A DNA stretch of 64,000 nucleotides from Pseudomonas sp. efr-133-TYG-5 (GTDB taxonomy: Bacteria > Pseudomonadota > Gammaproteobacteria > Pseudomonadales > Pseudomonadaceae). The stretch lies in assembly GCF_030209175.1 (NCBI RefSeq), contig NZ_JARVSM010000007.1:352176-416175 (forward strand). The letters are read 5' to 3'. The position numbers and the translations under genes are program-made. Below the pieces are notes generated by a model that worked only from the letters and a program-made list of their open reading frames with translations, ran no database searches and was not told the DNA's origin. Position 1 is the stretch's first letter. Each line of letters opens with the position of its first letter. Below are positions 1-8,714 of the stretch, piece after piece.

Positions 1-1
1 A

Positions 2-340
2 AAGGTCATCGGCCGCACCAAGCTGTCCGATATCGAGCTCGACGACGCGGTCAAGCCGAGCAATTCCCACAGTGCCCTGACCACGATCACCAAGGACGGC
101 GAGGAAGTGAAGATCCTGCGCGACAACATGCCGTTCGGCCGCCCCGGCGCGGGAGAGTTCGGCACCTTCTTCATCGGCTACGCGCGTTCGCCGCAGCCAC
201 TGGAGCAGATGCTGGAAAACATGTTCGTCGGCAATCCGCCGGGCAATTACGATCGTTTGCTGGATTTCAGCACGGCGGTCACCGGCAACCTGTTTTTCAC
301 TCCGTCAGCCGATCTTCTGGAAGACCTCGCCGAGCGCTGA
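2..340 (+). CDS. DyP-type peroxidase, C-terminal part (5' end outside window)
   Basis: The window opens inside this frame; 112 residues remain before the TGA. The visible part (GRTKLSDIELDD, NSHSAL, RDNMPFG, GTFFIGYARSP, MLENMFVGNPPGNYDRLLDFS) reads as the C-terminal half of a dye-decolorizing peroxidase of the YfeX type, a haem enzyme that oxidises organic substrates with peroxide. By comparison with YfeX from memory, the His in NSHSAL is probably the proximal haem ligand; that is inference. A strong hairpin follows directly after the stop. The N-terminal half, including the GxxDG catalytic motif of the family, is not in view, so integrity of the gene cannot be judged. Confidence 0.85.
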   Translation, partial: KVIGRTKLSDIELDDAVKPSNSHSALTTITKDGEEVKILRDNMPFGRPGAGEFGTFFIGYARSPQPLEQMLENMFVGNPPGNYDRLLDFSTAVTGNLFFTPSADLLEDLAER

Positions 341-341
341 G

Positions 342-377
342 AAAAAAGGCGAGATCGCCTGAGGCGATCTCGCCTTT
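342..377. terminator. Bidirectional terminator between peroxidase and amidase
   Basis: A 14-bp perfect stem (AAGGCGAGATCGCC at 346-359, its complement at 363-376) closes on a 3-nt TGA loop. The minus strand continues into six T residues, and a short T run is also present on the plus strand. It lies between two convergent genes and can serve both. Confidence 0.85.
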
Positions 378-381
378 GGCC

Positions 382-2094
382 TTACTGGCCGTTGCTCAAT
401 GGTGGAGTGCGCGGCGGTATCTGCCGCTTCGAGCCGGTTGCCTCGAACGCCGCCGCCAGACGCAGCAGGGTCGAGTCGTCGTAGGCGCGCCCGGCAAACG
501 TCAACCCGACCGGCATGCCGATGTCGGCCATCACGCCCATCGGCACGGTAACGGTCGGTACGCCGAGGTGGCGGATGGCGAGGTTACCGTTGGCGACCCA
601 GACGCCGTTGCTCCAGGCAATGTCCGCCGAAGCCGGATTGATATCGGCATCCGCCGGGCCGACATCGGCGTTGGTCGGGAACAGCACGGCGTCGAGACCG
701 AGGCGATCCATCCAGTCTTCGAGGTCGATCTTGCGCGTCTGCTCGAGGCCGCGCAGGCCGTCCGGCAGCGTCGCAATCTGATCCCACGGGGTGATGCCAC
801 GCTCGGCCATGCGCACGTATTCATCCATGCCGGCAGCCAGGTCGCCTTCACGGTTGGGCAGGGTGCCCGGATCGTGCGGGAAGATCTTCGCCCCGTCGAC
901 ATCCGCCAGGCGATTGAGCCGCGGATCGCCGTTGGCCCGCAGGAAATCGTCGAATGCCCAGGCCGACAGGTCCCACAATTCGTGGTGCAGGAACTCCTTC
1001 GATACCAGTCCGCGATTGAACACGGTCGGTGCGCCAGGGCGATCGCCTTCGCAATTGGAAACCAGCGGGAAGTCCACTTCGATCACTTCGGCGCCGGCGG
1101 CTTCGAGCGCCTGGCGCGCCTGTTTCCACAGCTCGATCACCGACGTGCGGGTGTTGATGCGTTGCCCGGTCGGACCACCGATTCCGGGCTCGGTGCTGGT
1201 GCCGGCCTCGGGGTCGGCGTTGATGTACATGCGCGGCACCCCCAGGCGCTTGCCGGCCAGGGCTGCGCTGCTCACGGCCAGTTCGGCGTAGGACGCCGGA
1301 CGTACCGAGGCCACGCTCGGGATCGGCACCCACGGTTGCAGGCGCCACAGGTCGCCACGGGTGTCGCTGTCTTCGGCGACGATCACATCGAGCACTTCCA
1401 GCAAGTCGGCCATGGTCCGGGCGTACGGCACGACCACGTCCATGGTCGGCGTCAGCGGCCAGTTGCCGCGTACCGAAATCACCCCGCGCGATGGCGTATA
1501 GGCGCACAGACCGTTGTTCGACGCCGGGCCGCGACCGCTCGACCAGGTTTCCTCGGCCAGGCCGAATGCCGAGAAGCTGGCAGCCGTGGCGGTACCGGCG
1601 CCGTTCGACGAGCCGGAGGCAAACGGTGCGGTGAGGTAGGCGGCGTTGTACGGGCTTTCGGCGCGGCCGTAGACCCCGCGCTGCATGCCGCCATTGGCCA
1701 TCGGCGGCATGTTGGTCTTGCCCAGGCAGATTGCCCCGGCGGCGCGCAGGCGCTCGATGGTGAACGCGTCGCGGTAGGCGACCAGGTCAGCGAAGGCCGG
1801 GCTGCCGGACGCCGCCGTCAGGCCCTTGACCAGATAGCTGTCCTTGGCGGTGTAGGGGATGCCGTCCAGCGGGCCGAGGGTTTCGCCCCGCGCGCGCCGG
1901 GCATCCGAAGCCTCGGCTTCTTGCAGCGCTTGCGGGTTGCGCACGACCACGGCGTTGAGCGCGGTGGCCGTGTCCGCGCCATCGTAGGCGTCGATCCGCG
2001 CCAGATACGCCTGCACCAGCTCGACCGCGGTGGTCTGGCCGGATTCCAGCGCGGCGCGCAATTGGGCAATGGAAACTTCAGTGACTTCGATCAT
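382..2094 (-). CDS. Amidase signature family hydrolase
   Basis: A 570-residue protein starting MIEVTEVSIAQLRAAL. The open frame extends 21 codons upstream, but this Met begins the homologous part. It fits the amidase-signature fold: probable catalytic Lys84 in YTAKDSY, cis-Ser at Ser162 in GSSNGAG, and nucleophile Ser186 in ETWSSGRGPASNN. The 24-residue spacing of the two serines equals that of FAAH (217/241). The usual TGGS nucleophile box is TWSS here, a subfamily variation. Substrate cannot be told from sequence; such enzymes cleave amide bonds of small molecules or aryl amides. It is a single gene, convergent with the peroxidase and upstream (on the minus strand) of its own terminator. 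Confidence 0.85.
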   Translation of the reverse strand: MIEVTEVSIAQLRAALESGQTTAVELVQAYLARIDAYDGADTATALNAVVVRNPQALQEAEASDARRARGETLGPLDGIPYTAKDSYLVKGLTAASGSPAFADLVAYRDAFTIERLRAAGAICLGKTNMPPMANGGMQRGVYGRAESPYNAAYLTAPFASGSSNGAGTATAASFSAFGLAEETWSSGRGPASNNGLCAYTPSRGVISVRGNWPLTPTMDVVVPYARTMADLLEVLDVIVAEDSDTRGDLWRLQPWVPIPSVASVRPASYAELAVSSAALAGKRLGVPRMYINADPEAGTSTEPGIGGPTGQRINTRTSVIELWKQARQALEAAGAEVIEVDFPLVSNCEGDRPGAPTVFNRGLVSKEFLHHELWDLSAWAFDDFLRANGDPRLNRLADVDGAKIFPHDPGTLPNREGDLAAGMDEYVRMAERGITPWDQIATLPDGLRGLEQTRKIDLEDWMDRLGLDAVLFPTNADVGPADADINPASADIAWSNGVWVANGNLAIRHLGVPTVTVPMGVMADIGMPVGLTFAGRAYDDSTLLRLAAAFEATGSKRQIPPRTPPLSNGQ

Positions 2095-2232
2095 GCTGTT
2101 ACCGCCGACAGGTTCGCTAAAGGGTGGGTCATCAGGGTTATCGTCGCAACGTGTCAAGGATTCTTGATGGGCGAAACTCTACCCTGAACTTGGCCAATTG
2201 GCATGCACAAATTCGATAAATATCGGTAAATC

Positions 2233-3021
2233 TCATCGGAAAAATTCTCCGGGCGTCTCGCCGAACTGCTGACGGAACGCTGCAATGAACGCCGACGTCG
2301 AGTCATAACCGCAGGCCAGAGCCACGTCGGTGACGCGTTCGCCGCGTTCCAGCGGGGTCAGCGCGCCCAGCAGACGCAGGCGCTGGCGCCAGGCGCGGAA
2401 GGTCAGCCCCGTGTCACGCAGGAACAACCGGCTGAGGGTTTTCTCGGTGACACCGAATTTTTCGCTCCAGCGGTTGAGTGTGGTCTGTTGTTCCGGATGC
2501 TGCTCCAGGCTTTGGTAGATCTGGCGCAAGCGACTGTCCTGCGGCAGTGGCAGCATCAGGTCTATTTGCGGTGCCTCGGCCAATTGATCGAGGATCACCT
2601 GGGCCAGCCGGCCGTGCGCGCCGTGCTGATCGTACTCCACCGGTACCTGGCTGAACGCGCGGATCAATTCGCGCAGCAGGTCGCTGACCCCCAGCACATG
2701 GCAGCGCTCGAGCGCCCAGCCCGACACACTGCAATCGATGTACAGGCTGCGCATCTCGGTGTGCGGCGAGCTGAACACGCGGTGCGGTATGCCGGCCGGA
2801 ATCCACACCGCGCGCTCCGGCGGGGCAACGAAGCGGCCGGCGCTGGTCTGCACTTCGAGCACGCCCTGAATCGCGTAGGACAACTGCACCCACGGATGGC
2901 TGTGGCGCCGGGTCAGGGCCCTATTGGGCAGCGATTCGGTGCGTCCGTAGAGTGGGCGCGGCAGGCTGGGCAGCCCGGGAATGCTGCGTCTGACGCTCTT
3001 GTCGTGTCCTTTTGGCGGCAT
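2233..3021 (-). CDS. AraC-family transcriptional regulator with N-terminal cupin
   Basis: 262 residues from the ATG at 3021 (MPPKGHDKSVRR); the longer open frame upstream runs antisense into the transporter and was discarded. The N-terminal half carries a cupin-like AraC_binding segment (RRHSHPWVQLSYAIQGVLEV, WIPAGIPHRVF). The C-terminal 100 residues hold two helix-turn-helix units: WSEKFGVTEKTLSRLFLRDTG and VTDVALACGYDSTSAFIAAF. It is divergent from the BASS-type transporter with 84 bp between starts, so control of that transporter and of itself is the simplest reading. The inducer is unknown. Confidence 0.88.
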   Translation of the reverse strand: MPPKGHDKSVRRSIPGLPSLPRPLYGRTESLPNRALTRRHSHPWVQLSYAIQGVLEVQTSAGRFVAPPERAVWIPAGIPHRVFSSPHTEMRSLYIDCSVSGWALERCHVLGVSDLLRELIRAFSQVPVEYDQHGAHGRLAQVILDQLAEAPQIDLMLPLPQDSRLRQIYQSLEQHPEQQTTLNRWSEKFGVTEKTLSRLFLRDTGLTFRAWRQRLRLLGALTPLERGERVTDVALACGYDSTSAFIAAFRQQFGETPGEFFR

Positions 3022-3105
3022 CTGGCGGCTCTTCGGCGTTAGTCGGTAATTTACAGCCACGTTAGAGTCGCATTCACGTACTGGCAACCCCTGGATGAAC
3101 TGACC

Positions 3106-4104
3106 ATGACCCGCCCACGCTTCTTGCCCGATAACTTCACCCTGACCCTGGTCGGCGTGGTCCTGCTGGCCAGTTTCCTGCCGGCCAGCGGCCAGGTCGC
3201 GGTCGGCTTCGGCTGGCTGACCAACATCGCCATTGCGCTGCTGTTTTTCCTGCATGGCGCCAAGCTCTCGCGCGAATCGATCATCGCCGGCGCCGGCCAC
3301 TGGCGCCTGCACCTGCTGGTGTTCGGCCTGACCTTTGTGCTGTTCCCGCTGTTGGGCCTGGCACTCAAACCGCTGCTGTCGCCGTTGATCGGTGACCCTT
3401 TGTACATGGGCATGCTCTACCTCTGCGCGTTGCCGGCCACGGTGCAATCGGCAATTGCCTTCACCTCACTGGCACGCGGCAATATTCCGGCGGCGATCTG
3501 CAGCGCGGCGGCGTCGAGCCTGTTCGGCATCTTCCTCACGCCTTTGCTGGTGACGCTGCTGCTCAATGTGCATGGCGACGGCGGCTCGACCGTCGATGCG
3601 ATCGTCAAGATCAGTGTGCAATTGCTGTTGCCTTTCATTGCCGGACAGATCGCCCGGCGCTGGATCGGAGCCTGGGTCGGCCGCAACAAGAACTGGCTGA
3701 AATTCGTCGATCAGGGCTCGATTCTGCTGGTGGTCTACGGCGCGTTCAGCGAAGCGGTCAACGAAGGCATCTGGCATCAGATCCCGCTGATCGAATTGCT
3801 CGGCCTGGTGTTGGTGTGCTGCATCGTGCTGGCGCTGGTGTTGCTGACCTCGACGGTGCTGGGCAAGGCCTTCGGTTTCAGTCAGGAAGATCGCATCACC
3901 ATCCTGTTCTGCGGCTCGAAAAAGAGCCTGGCCACCGGCGTGCCGATGGCCCAGGTGCTGTTTGCCGGCAGCACCATCGGCGTGCTGATCCTGCCGTTGA
4001 TGCTATTCCATCAGATTCAGCTGATGGTCTGCGCGGTGCTGGCGCAGCGCTACGCCAAACGCCCGGAATCGGTGCCGGAACTGATGGCGCAGGTCGATCC
4101 CTGA
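3106..4104 (+). CDS. Bile acid:sodium symporter family (YfeH-like) transporter
   Basis: 332 residues, very hydrophobic, with about nine to ten membrane segments beginning at residue 12. It resembles the SBF-like/YfeH branch of the BASS superfamily (N-terminal FLPDNFTLTL, FFLHGAKLSRE, FCGSKKSLATGVPMA in the second half). Members move organic anions across the inner membrane; the substrate is not predictable here. It is divergent from the AraC regulator, which probably controls it, and convergent with the LysR gene. The 57-bp gap to the LysR gene contains a perfect 8-bp hairpin (CCTGCGCC-GCT-GGCGCAGG) without a T run. Confidence 0.85.
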   Translation: MTRPRFLPDNFTLTLVGVVLLASFLPASGQVAVGFGWLTNIAIALLFFLHGAKLSRESIIAGAGHWRLHLLVFGLTFVLFPLLGLALKPLLSPLIGDPLYMGMLYLCALPATVQSAIAFTSLARGNIPAAICSAAASSLFGIFLTPLLVTLLLNVHGDGGSTVDAIVKISVQLLLPFIAGQIARRWIGAWVGRNKNWLKFVDQGSILLVVYGAFSEAVNEGIWHQIPLIELLGLVLVCCIVLALVLLTSTVLGKAFGFSQEDRITILFCGSKKSLATGVPMAQVLFAGSTIGVLILPLMLFHQIQLMVCAVLAQRYAKRPESVPELMAQVDP

Positions 4105-4161
4105 TCGGCAGCCAACCGCCGATCCTGCGCCGCTGGCGCAGGCCGCCGGGAGCGCTCTTCG

Positions 4162-5082
4162 TCAGGTCGGCCAGCGTGCCTGCAGATGCTCGAGCAAGTA
4201 ATCCATGAACGCTTTGACCTTGGGCGTGAGGGCCGCGCGTTCCTGGACACAGGCGTAGATCGCCAGGGGCTCGGCACTGGCCAGGGTCGAGTCGCCGCGC
4301 TGTTCGAACAGCGCGACCAGTTGGCCGCTGGCCAGGTAGGGCGCCGCCACGAATTCGGCCAGGCGTGTGATGCCGGCGCCATGGATTGCCATTTGCGCCA
4401 GGGCATCGATGTCGTCGCTGATCGCGGTGGCGTTGATCGCGGCTTCGAAGCGCTGGCCGTCGCGGACAAACCGCCACCGCAGAAAACGACCGTCGAGCGG
4501 ATAGCGGAACGCCAGGCAGGCATGCTCCTGCAGATCCTCGGGGGCATTCGGCCGCCCGGCCTTGAGCAGATAGCCGGGGCTGGCGCAGATCACGAACGGC
4601 ACGGCGGCGACCTTGCGCGCAACGATGCCGTCTTCCAGCTGCGCCTCGATCCGCAGGCTCAGGTCGACACCTTCCTGCAGGTGACTGATTTTGCGGTCGG
4701 TGGTCGACAGTTCGAGTGTCAGCTGCGGGTAACGCTCGGCGAAACCCGCGATGACCGGCGCCAGGACGTGGCGACCGAAGGCGGCGGTGGAGGCGATACT
4801 CAGGCGTCCCTGCAGTTGCGTCTGCGCGTGGCTGATGGCGCTTTGCGCGGACTCCAGGTCAAGGGCGATGCGCTTGACCTTGTCGAAGTACACCGCGCCG
4901 CTTTCGGTCAGTGCCATGCTGCGGGTGGTGCGTTGCAGCAGCCGCGTGTTGAGGTGGGCTTCCAGGCGGCTGAGCGTCTGGCTGACCGCCGCAGCGCTGA
5001 TGCCCAGGGTTTTCGCCGCGCCGACAATCGAGCCCGCTTCGACGACTTTGATAAAACAATCGATTGCACCCAGCAGGTTCAT
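4162..5082 (-). CDS. LysR-family transcriptional regulator
   Basis: 306 residues. The N-terminal winged helix-turn-helix is clear (IDCFIKVVEAGSIVGAAKTL, then SAAAVSQTLSRLEAHLNTRL at about residues 26-48). The rest is the periplasmic-binding-protein-like effector domain (GRLSIASTAAFGRHVLAPVI, YPQLTLELS). It is divergent from a small DUF2798 membrane protein with 131 bp between starts, the usual LysR arrangement, and so probably regulates that gene. The effector is unknown. Confidence 0.9.
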   Translation of the reverse strand: MNLLGAIDCFIKVVEAGSIVGAAKTLGISAAAVSQTLSRLEAHLNTRLLQRTTRSMALTESGAVYFDKVKRIALDLESAQSAISHAQTQLQGRLSIASTAAFGRHVLAPVIAGFAERYPQLTLELSTTDRKISHLQEGVDLSLRIEAQLEDGIVARKVAAVPFVICASPGYLLKAGRPNAPEDLQEHACLAFRYPLDGRFLRWRFVRDGQRFEAAINATAISDDIDALAQMAIHGAGITRLAEFVAAPYLASGQLVALFEQRGDSTLASAEPLAIYACVQERAALTPKVKAFMDYLLEHLQARWPT

Positions 5083-5119
5083 TGGCGGATCCCGGTGTTT
5101 CGTTGATTCGTAAGATTGG

Positions 5120-5129
5120 CTTTATAAAG
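5120..5129. promoter_or_regulatory. Palindrome in the LysR/DUF2798 divergent promoter region
   Basis: CTTTATAAAG is a perfect 10-bp palindrome, 38 bp upstream of the LysR start. It could be a LysR-type half-site region or simply a -10-like AT patch. Position, not motif strength, is the main support. Confidence 0.3.
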
Positions 5130-5213
5130 TGCTCACGAGCGCTGGTCTAGTGACCGATTGGCAGACTTGTTACGGTGCCCGACGCCTGACCACCTACCAG
5201 AACAAGGACTGAC

Positions 5214-5489
5214 ATGAATCAGCAAGCCACCCCGCAACCCATGACCTGCCGCCCGCGCAAGCTGTCCGCCCGGGCCACACCGTACGTGTTCGCGTTGTAC
5301 ATGGCGACCATCATGGCGTTTTTGATGTCGCTGGTCATCACAGCGGCCAACGCCGGGATTGAGACGGACTATCTTAGTAATGTGCTGCACGCCTACAAAT
5401 TGGCGATGCCGGTGGCATTCCTGTGCATCCTGGTGGTTCGGCCGATCGTGGTGAAACTGGTCGCGCTGACGGTGCACCCGCATCGGTGA
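5214..5489 (+). CDS. DUF2798 small membrane protein
   Basis: 91 residues with an N-terminal polar stretch and two membrane helices (about residues 25-47 and 62-82), separated by NAGIETDYLSNVLHAYKLA. This is the two-helix DUF2798 pattern; no biochemical function is established. AAGGAC lies just ahead of the ATG. It is divergent from the LysR gene and ends 7 bp before the stop of the convergent response regulator. Confidence 0.8.
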   Translation: MNQQATPQPMTCRPRKLSARATPYVFALYMATIMAFLMSLVITAANAGIETDYLSNVLHAYKLAMPVAFLCILVVRPIVVKLVALTVHPHR

Positions 5490-5496
5490 TGCCCGG

Positions 5497-6102
5497 TTAC
5501 CAGGATCCGGAATATTTCACCGCCGCTGCCGCGCGCGACGGTACGTTCAGCGTGCGCAGCAGCGACGACACATGAATCCGTACGGTGAACGGCGAGATGT
5601 CCAGTTCGCGGGCGATCTCCTTGTTGGTCTTGCCCTGGGCGATCAGCCGCAGGACGTCCTGCTGCCGCGGAGTGAGCGCGGCAGCGCTTTCCAGAGGCAG
5701 TAGGCCCGAGGGGGCGAATTTCACCAGCACTTCACCTTCGCGGATCGCCAGGATCGCCTGGCCCATGGCGTCCGGGGCGATGTTCTTGCCGATGAAGCCA
5801 TCGATACCGGCCGCCATGACGTCGCCGATCAGCGCCTCGTCATCGACCATCGACACCACGATCAGCGTGGTGCGCGGCAAGCGCCGGCGCAGTTCGGCGA
5901 GCTGGCTGACGCAGGTCAGGCCGGGAAAACGCAGATCGAGAATCAGTGTGTCGGGCTCGTCGCCGCACGGCAGCAGGGCGAGCACCGCGTCGAGATCGCC
6001 GGCCTCATCGATCCGGGCGTGCGGCAATAAACGCTGGACGGTGCGCTGCAGCGCTTCGCGGAACAACGGATGATCGTCGGCTATGATGATCCGGCAGGCC
6101 AT
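5497..6102 (-). CDS. LuxR/NarL-family response regulator
   Basis: 201 residues from the ATG at 6102 (MACRIIIADDHPLF), chosen because GGGAGG sits about 8 bp upstream; the frame is open 9 codons further. Receiver domain: Asp9/Asp10, phospho-acceptor Asp56 (LILDLRFPG) and Lys106 (GFIGKN). The C-terminal LuxR helix-turn-helix is at 143-201 (LTPRQQDVLRLIAQGKTNKEIARELDIS). It is divergent from the hybrid histidine kinase with 115 bp between starts, which makes the two a likely cognate pair. Targets are not known. Confidence 0.9.
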   Translation of the reverse strand: MACRIIIADDHPLFREALQRTVQRLLPHARIDEAGDLDAVLALLPCGDEPDTLILDLRFPGLTCVSQLAELRRRLPRTTLIVVSMVDDEALIGDVMAAGIDGFIGKNIAPDAMGQAILAIREGEVLVKFAPSGLLPLESAAALTPRQQDVLRLIAQGKTNKEIARELDISPFTVRIHVSSLLRTLNVPSRAAAAVKYSGSW

Positions 6103-6217
6103 GGCGGCAACCCTCCCTGGGTCAGGCAATCTTCAAGGCATGCACCATAGCACCGGGCGAAGGCATCGCCTGTCGATTGCTGCTCAATCCGACGAGTGTG
6201 GCACAAGGACGTTACCC

Positions 6218-7843
6218 ATGAAGTTCGAGAAAAATACCGAACTCGACCAGGCCAACCTGCGCATCATCATTGCCAGTATCGCCTTGGTTTACATGGGCGT
6301 GCTCGGTTTCCTGCCAGGCCAGCGCTTCGATACCTACTCGCCGGTGATTACCTACATTTTCCTGTTTCTGCTGGTCTCCATCGGGCTACGCCAGGCCATC
6401 GTGCGCTGGCCGGGGCATTACCCGGCCCGGCGCATTTTCGGCATGATCCACGATTACACCGGTACCTGTTTCGGCCTGGTGGTCGGCGGCGAGGCCGCAC
6501 TGCCGATTTATGCCGTCATGGTCTGGGTCAATCTCGGCAACGGCATGCGCTATGGCTCGCGCTACCTGGCGGTCGCCACGGCGCTGGCGTTGCTGGCGCT
6601 GATGATTGTCTATCGGTTGACCCCGGTGTGGCAGGCGCAGCCGTTCATGGTGCTGATGCTGATGATTACCAGCACGGTGATCCCGTTCTACGCCCACTTG
6701 CTTCTTGAGCGCACGCGCAAGGCGTCGGAGGAGGCCGTTGCGGCGAATCTGGAAAAGTCGCGGTTTCTTGCCCAGGCCAGCCACGATCTGCGCCAGCCGA
6801 TCCACTCCATCGGCTTGTTCACCGCGTGCCTGCGCGAGTCGCAACTGGGCGACGATGAGCGGCGGCTGGTGGACAACATCGACCGCTCGTTGCTCAACGT
6901 ATCGCAACTGTTCCGTTCGATCCTCGATCTGTACACCCTCGACAACGGGCGGCTGCTGCCCAAGCTGCAGACGCTGGAACTCGGTGAATGGTTGGCCGAC
7001 CTGGTCCGGCAGAACGCCGAGGCGGCACGCTGGGCCGGGGTGGAGTTGCGGCTGCGGCCTTGTCGGCACTGGGTGCGAACCGATCCGGCGCTGCTGGCCA
7101 CCATGGTGCAGAACGTGCTTTCCAACTGTTTCAAATACGGTGCGCAACGCCCGGTGCTGATCGGTGTACGCAAGCGCGGGGCGGGGCTGGCCATCGAGAT
7201 TTATGACCGCGGCAGCGGTATCGCCGAGGAGCACCTGCCCAAGGTCTTCGAGGAGTTCTACCGGGTGCGCCTGTTGCGTGACAAGGATGTCGAAGGGGTG
7301 GGCCTGGGATTGTCGATCGTCAAGCGCCTGGGGCAACTGATCGCTGTCGACGTCGTATTGCGCTCACGACTCGGCCACGGTACGGCGGTGATCCTGCATG
7401 GCTTGCCCGTGGTGATGGCCGCACCGCAGACGCCCAGTCGCGACGAGGCACGCCAGGCGGGCATGCTCACCGGGCTGAAAGTGTGTCTGGTGGAAGATGA
7501 TCGCAACGTGCTGCTGGCGACCTGCGCGTTGCTCGAACGCTGGGGCTGTGTGGTGCAGGCGGAACTGACGGGGCAGGCGCTGATCACCGACTGCGACATC
7601 ATCGTGGCCGATTACGATCTGGGTACCGAGGGCACCGGTATCGAGTGCATCGACGCGGTGCGCCAGCAACGCGGCTGGGCAGTGCCGGCGATGATCATCA
7701 CCGGGCATGACATGGAAAAAATACAGGCGGCCTTGCACGACCGCCAAATTGCCATCCTGTCCAAACCGGTACGCCCGGCCGAGCTGCGCGCGACCTTGCG
7801 CAACCTGCGCGACCGGCACCTTGCGCCGGTCGAACAGGCTTGA
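6218..7843 (+). CDS. Hybrid sensor histidine kinase with C-terminal receiver
   Basis: 541 residues from the ATG at 6218, preceded by AAGGA; an in-frame extension to 6083 overlaps the divergent regulator and lacks a site. Roughly six membrane helices fill residues 15-165. The dimerisation helix has the phospho-acceptor His189 in SHDLRQPIHSIG, a variant H-box. ATPase motifs are QNVLSNCFKYG (N303), DRGSGI (330-335) and GVGLGLSIVK (360-369). The receiver at 420-530 has Asp465 and Lys516. No PAS, HAMP or cytosolic input domain is visible, so sensing probably occurs in the membrane part. Its partner is likely the LuxR regulator next door. Confidence 0.9.
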   Translation: MKFEKNTELDQANLRIIIASIALVYMGVLGFLPGQRFDTYSPVITYIFLFLLVSIGLRQAIVRWPGHYPARRIFGMIHDYTGTCFGLVVGGEAALPIYAVMVWVNLGNGMRYGSRYLAVATALALLALMIVYRLTPVWQAQPFMVLMLMITSTVIPFYAHLLLERTRKASEEAVAANLEKSRFLAQASHDLRQPIHSIGLFTACLRESQLGDDERRLVDNIDRSLLNVSQLFRSILDLYTLDNGRLLPKLQTLELGEWLADLVRQNAEAARWAGVELRLRPCRHWVRTDPALLATMVQNVLSNCFKYGAQRPVLIGVRKRGAGLAIEIYDRGSGIAEEHLPKVFEEFYRVRLLRDKDVEGVGLGLSIVKRLGQLIAVDVVLRSRLGHGTAVILHGLPVVMAAPQTPSRDEARQAGMLTGLKVCLVEDDRNVLLATCALLERWGCVVQAELTGQALITDCDIIVADYDLGTEGTGIECIDAVRQQRGWAVPAMIITGHDMEKIQAALHDRQIAILSKPVRPAELRATLRNLRDRHLAPVEQA

Positions 7844-7844
7844 A

Positions 7845-8153
7845 TCAACGCTTACACAAGTAGTCCTGGGTAATCGTGGTCTGCAGGCAGTTGTACTGGC
7901 CCATGGTCCGGCAGATGTTTTTCTCCGAGCCCGAGACCTCGGCATTCCTGTAACCCCAGACCTTGCAGCGGTCGGTGGCGGTGGCCAGGCCCTGCGCGGC
8001 CGAGGTCTGGCCACTCTCGAACTGACCCAGTTCATAGGACACCTGGACGACGCCATCCGTCTTGCTGCCGCCGGTGGCTTCCCACTGCTTGGGCGTGGCG
8101 CAACCGCTGAGCACCACGGTGGCGAGGGTGAGTGTTGCGATGAGTGTTTTCAT
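7845..8153 (-). CDS. YecR-like small lipoprotein
   Basis: 102 residues from the internal ATG at 8153 (MKTLIATLTLATVVLSGC); AAAGGA lies 11 bp upstream, whereas the first ATG at 8165 directly abuts that site. There is a signal peptide with lipobox VLSGC (Cys18). The mature part (WEATGGSKTDGVVQVSYELG, then several Cys residues near the C-terminus) resembles the YecR lipoprotein family, named for a flagellar-regulon gene of E. coli. No flagellar gene is nearby. The stop lies one base past the stop of the convergent kinase. Confidence 0.7.
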   Translation of the reverse strand: MKTLIATLTLATVVLSGCATPKQWEATGGSKTDGVVQVSYELGQFESGQTSAAQGLATATDRCKVWGYRNAEVSGSEKNICRTMGQYNCLQTTITQDYLCKR

Positions 8154-8205
8154 GATGGATGTCATCCTTTACCGGTGGAGAGTCGCAGACAGGCAGGGGG
8201 CCGGC

Positions 8206-8520
8206 TCACTGGAGCGGGATCGGCGATGCGCCTTTCGGCAGGCAGGAGAGCGGCGGCGTCATGATGCCCATGCTCGCCACGGCGATGATCGCGCCGCTGG
8301 GCAACTCGCAGTTGTACTCACCGGCCGGTGTATAGGCGGTGTAGTAGGTCAGGGTGCTGTCGCTGCGAATGTTGTCGATTTTGCTGACCGGTTTGCCGAT
8401 CACGGTTTGCGCGCGCTCTTTCATGCTGGCTTCGGTGGGCTTGGCGGTCTGGCAACCGGCAACGCCGAGGAGCAGGGCGCCGACGACGGTGAGCTTGCCG
8501 AGGGTAGGATGCAGTTTCAT
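8206..8520 (-). CDS. Hypothetical lipoprotein
   Basis: 104 residues from the ATG at 8520, preceded by AAGGAAGAAACATC; the upstream open frame has no ribosome site. There is a signal peptide with lipobox GVAGC. The mature protein begins QTAKPTEASMKERAQTVIGK and includes DNIRSDSTLTYYTAYTPAGE, giving a compact periplasmic-facing domain of about 80 residues. Family not recognised. A perfect inverted repeat (TAGCACA-AA-TGTGCTA, 8644-8659) lies 124 bp upstream and may control it. Confidence 0.65.
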   Translation of the reverse strand: MKLHPTLGKLTVVGALLLGVAGCQTAKPTEASMKERAQTVIGKPVSKIDNIRSDSTLTYYTAYTPAGEYNCELPSGAIIAVASMGIMTPPLSCLPKGASPIPLQ

Positions 8521-8643
8521 GATGTTTCTTCCTTGCTGTTGTTGTTTTTCCAGGCACGACGATCCCACGCACTGCACCTTGGCAATGTGGCTGAACGTCG
8601 GGGGGTTGCGAGGGAATATAGCGCCGGGCGGGCGGGTGGTCAT

Positions 8644-8659
8644 TAGCACAAATGTGCTA
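8644..8659. promoter_or_regulatory. Perfect inverted repeat, candidate operator
   Basis: TAGCACA-AA-TGTGCTA has 7-bp perfect arms with a 2-bp spacer. It lies upstream of the minus-strand lipoprotein gene and downstream of the repeat-protein gene. Its shape is that of a dimeric regulator site. Confidence 0.35.
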
Positions 8660-8672
8660 GTGCGACAGTTGT

Positions 8673-8696
8673 CGGGCGGCTGCCGGCAGCCGCCCG
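8673..8696 (-). terminator. Hairpin after the repeat-protein gene
   Basis: CGGGCGGCTGCC followed immediately by GGCAGCCGCCCG is a 12-bp perfect palindrome 19 bp beyond the stop of the minus-strand repeat gene. No T run follows, so it may be a processing or stability structure and not a classical terminator. Confidence 0.45.
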
Positions 8697-8714
8697 ATGC
8701 GCAGTGAGCGGGGT

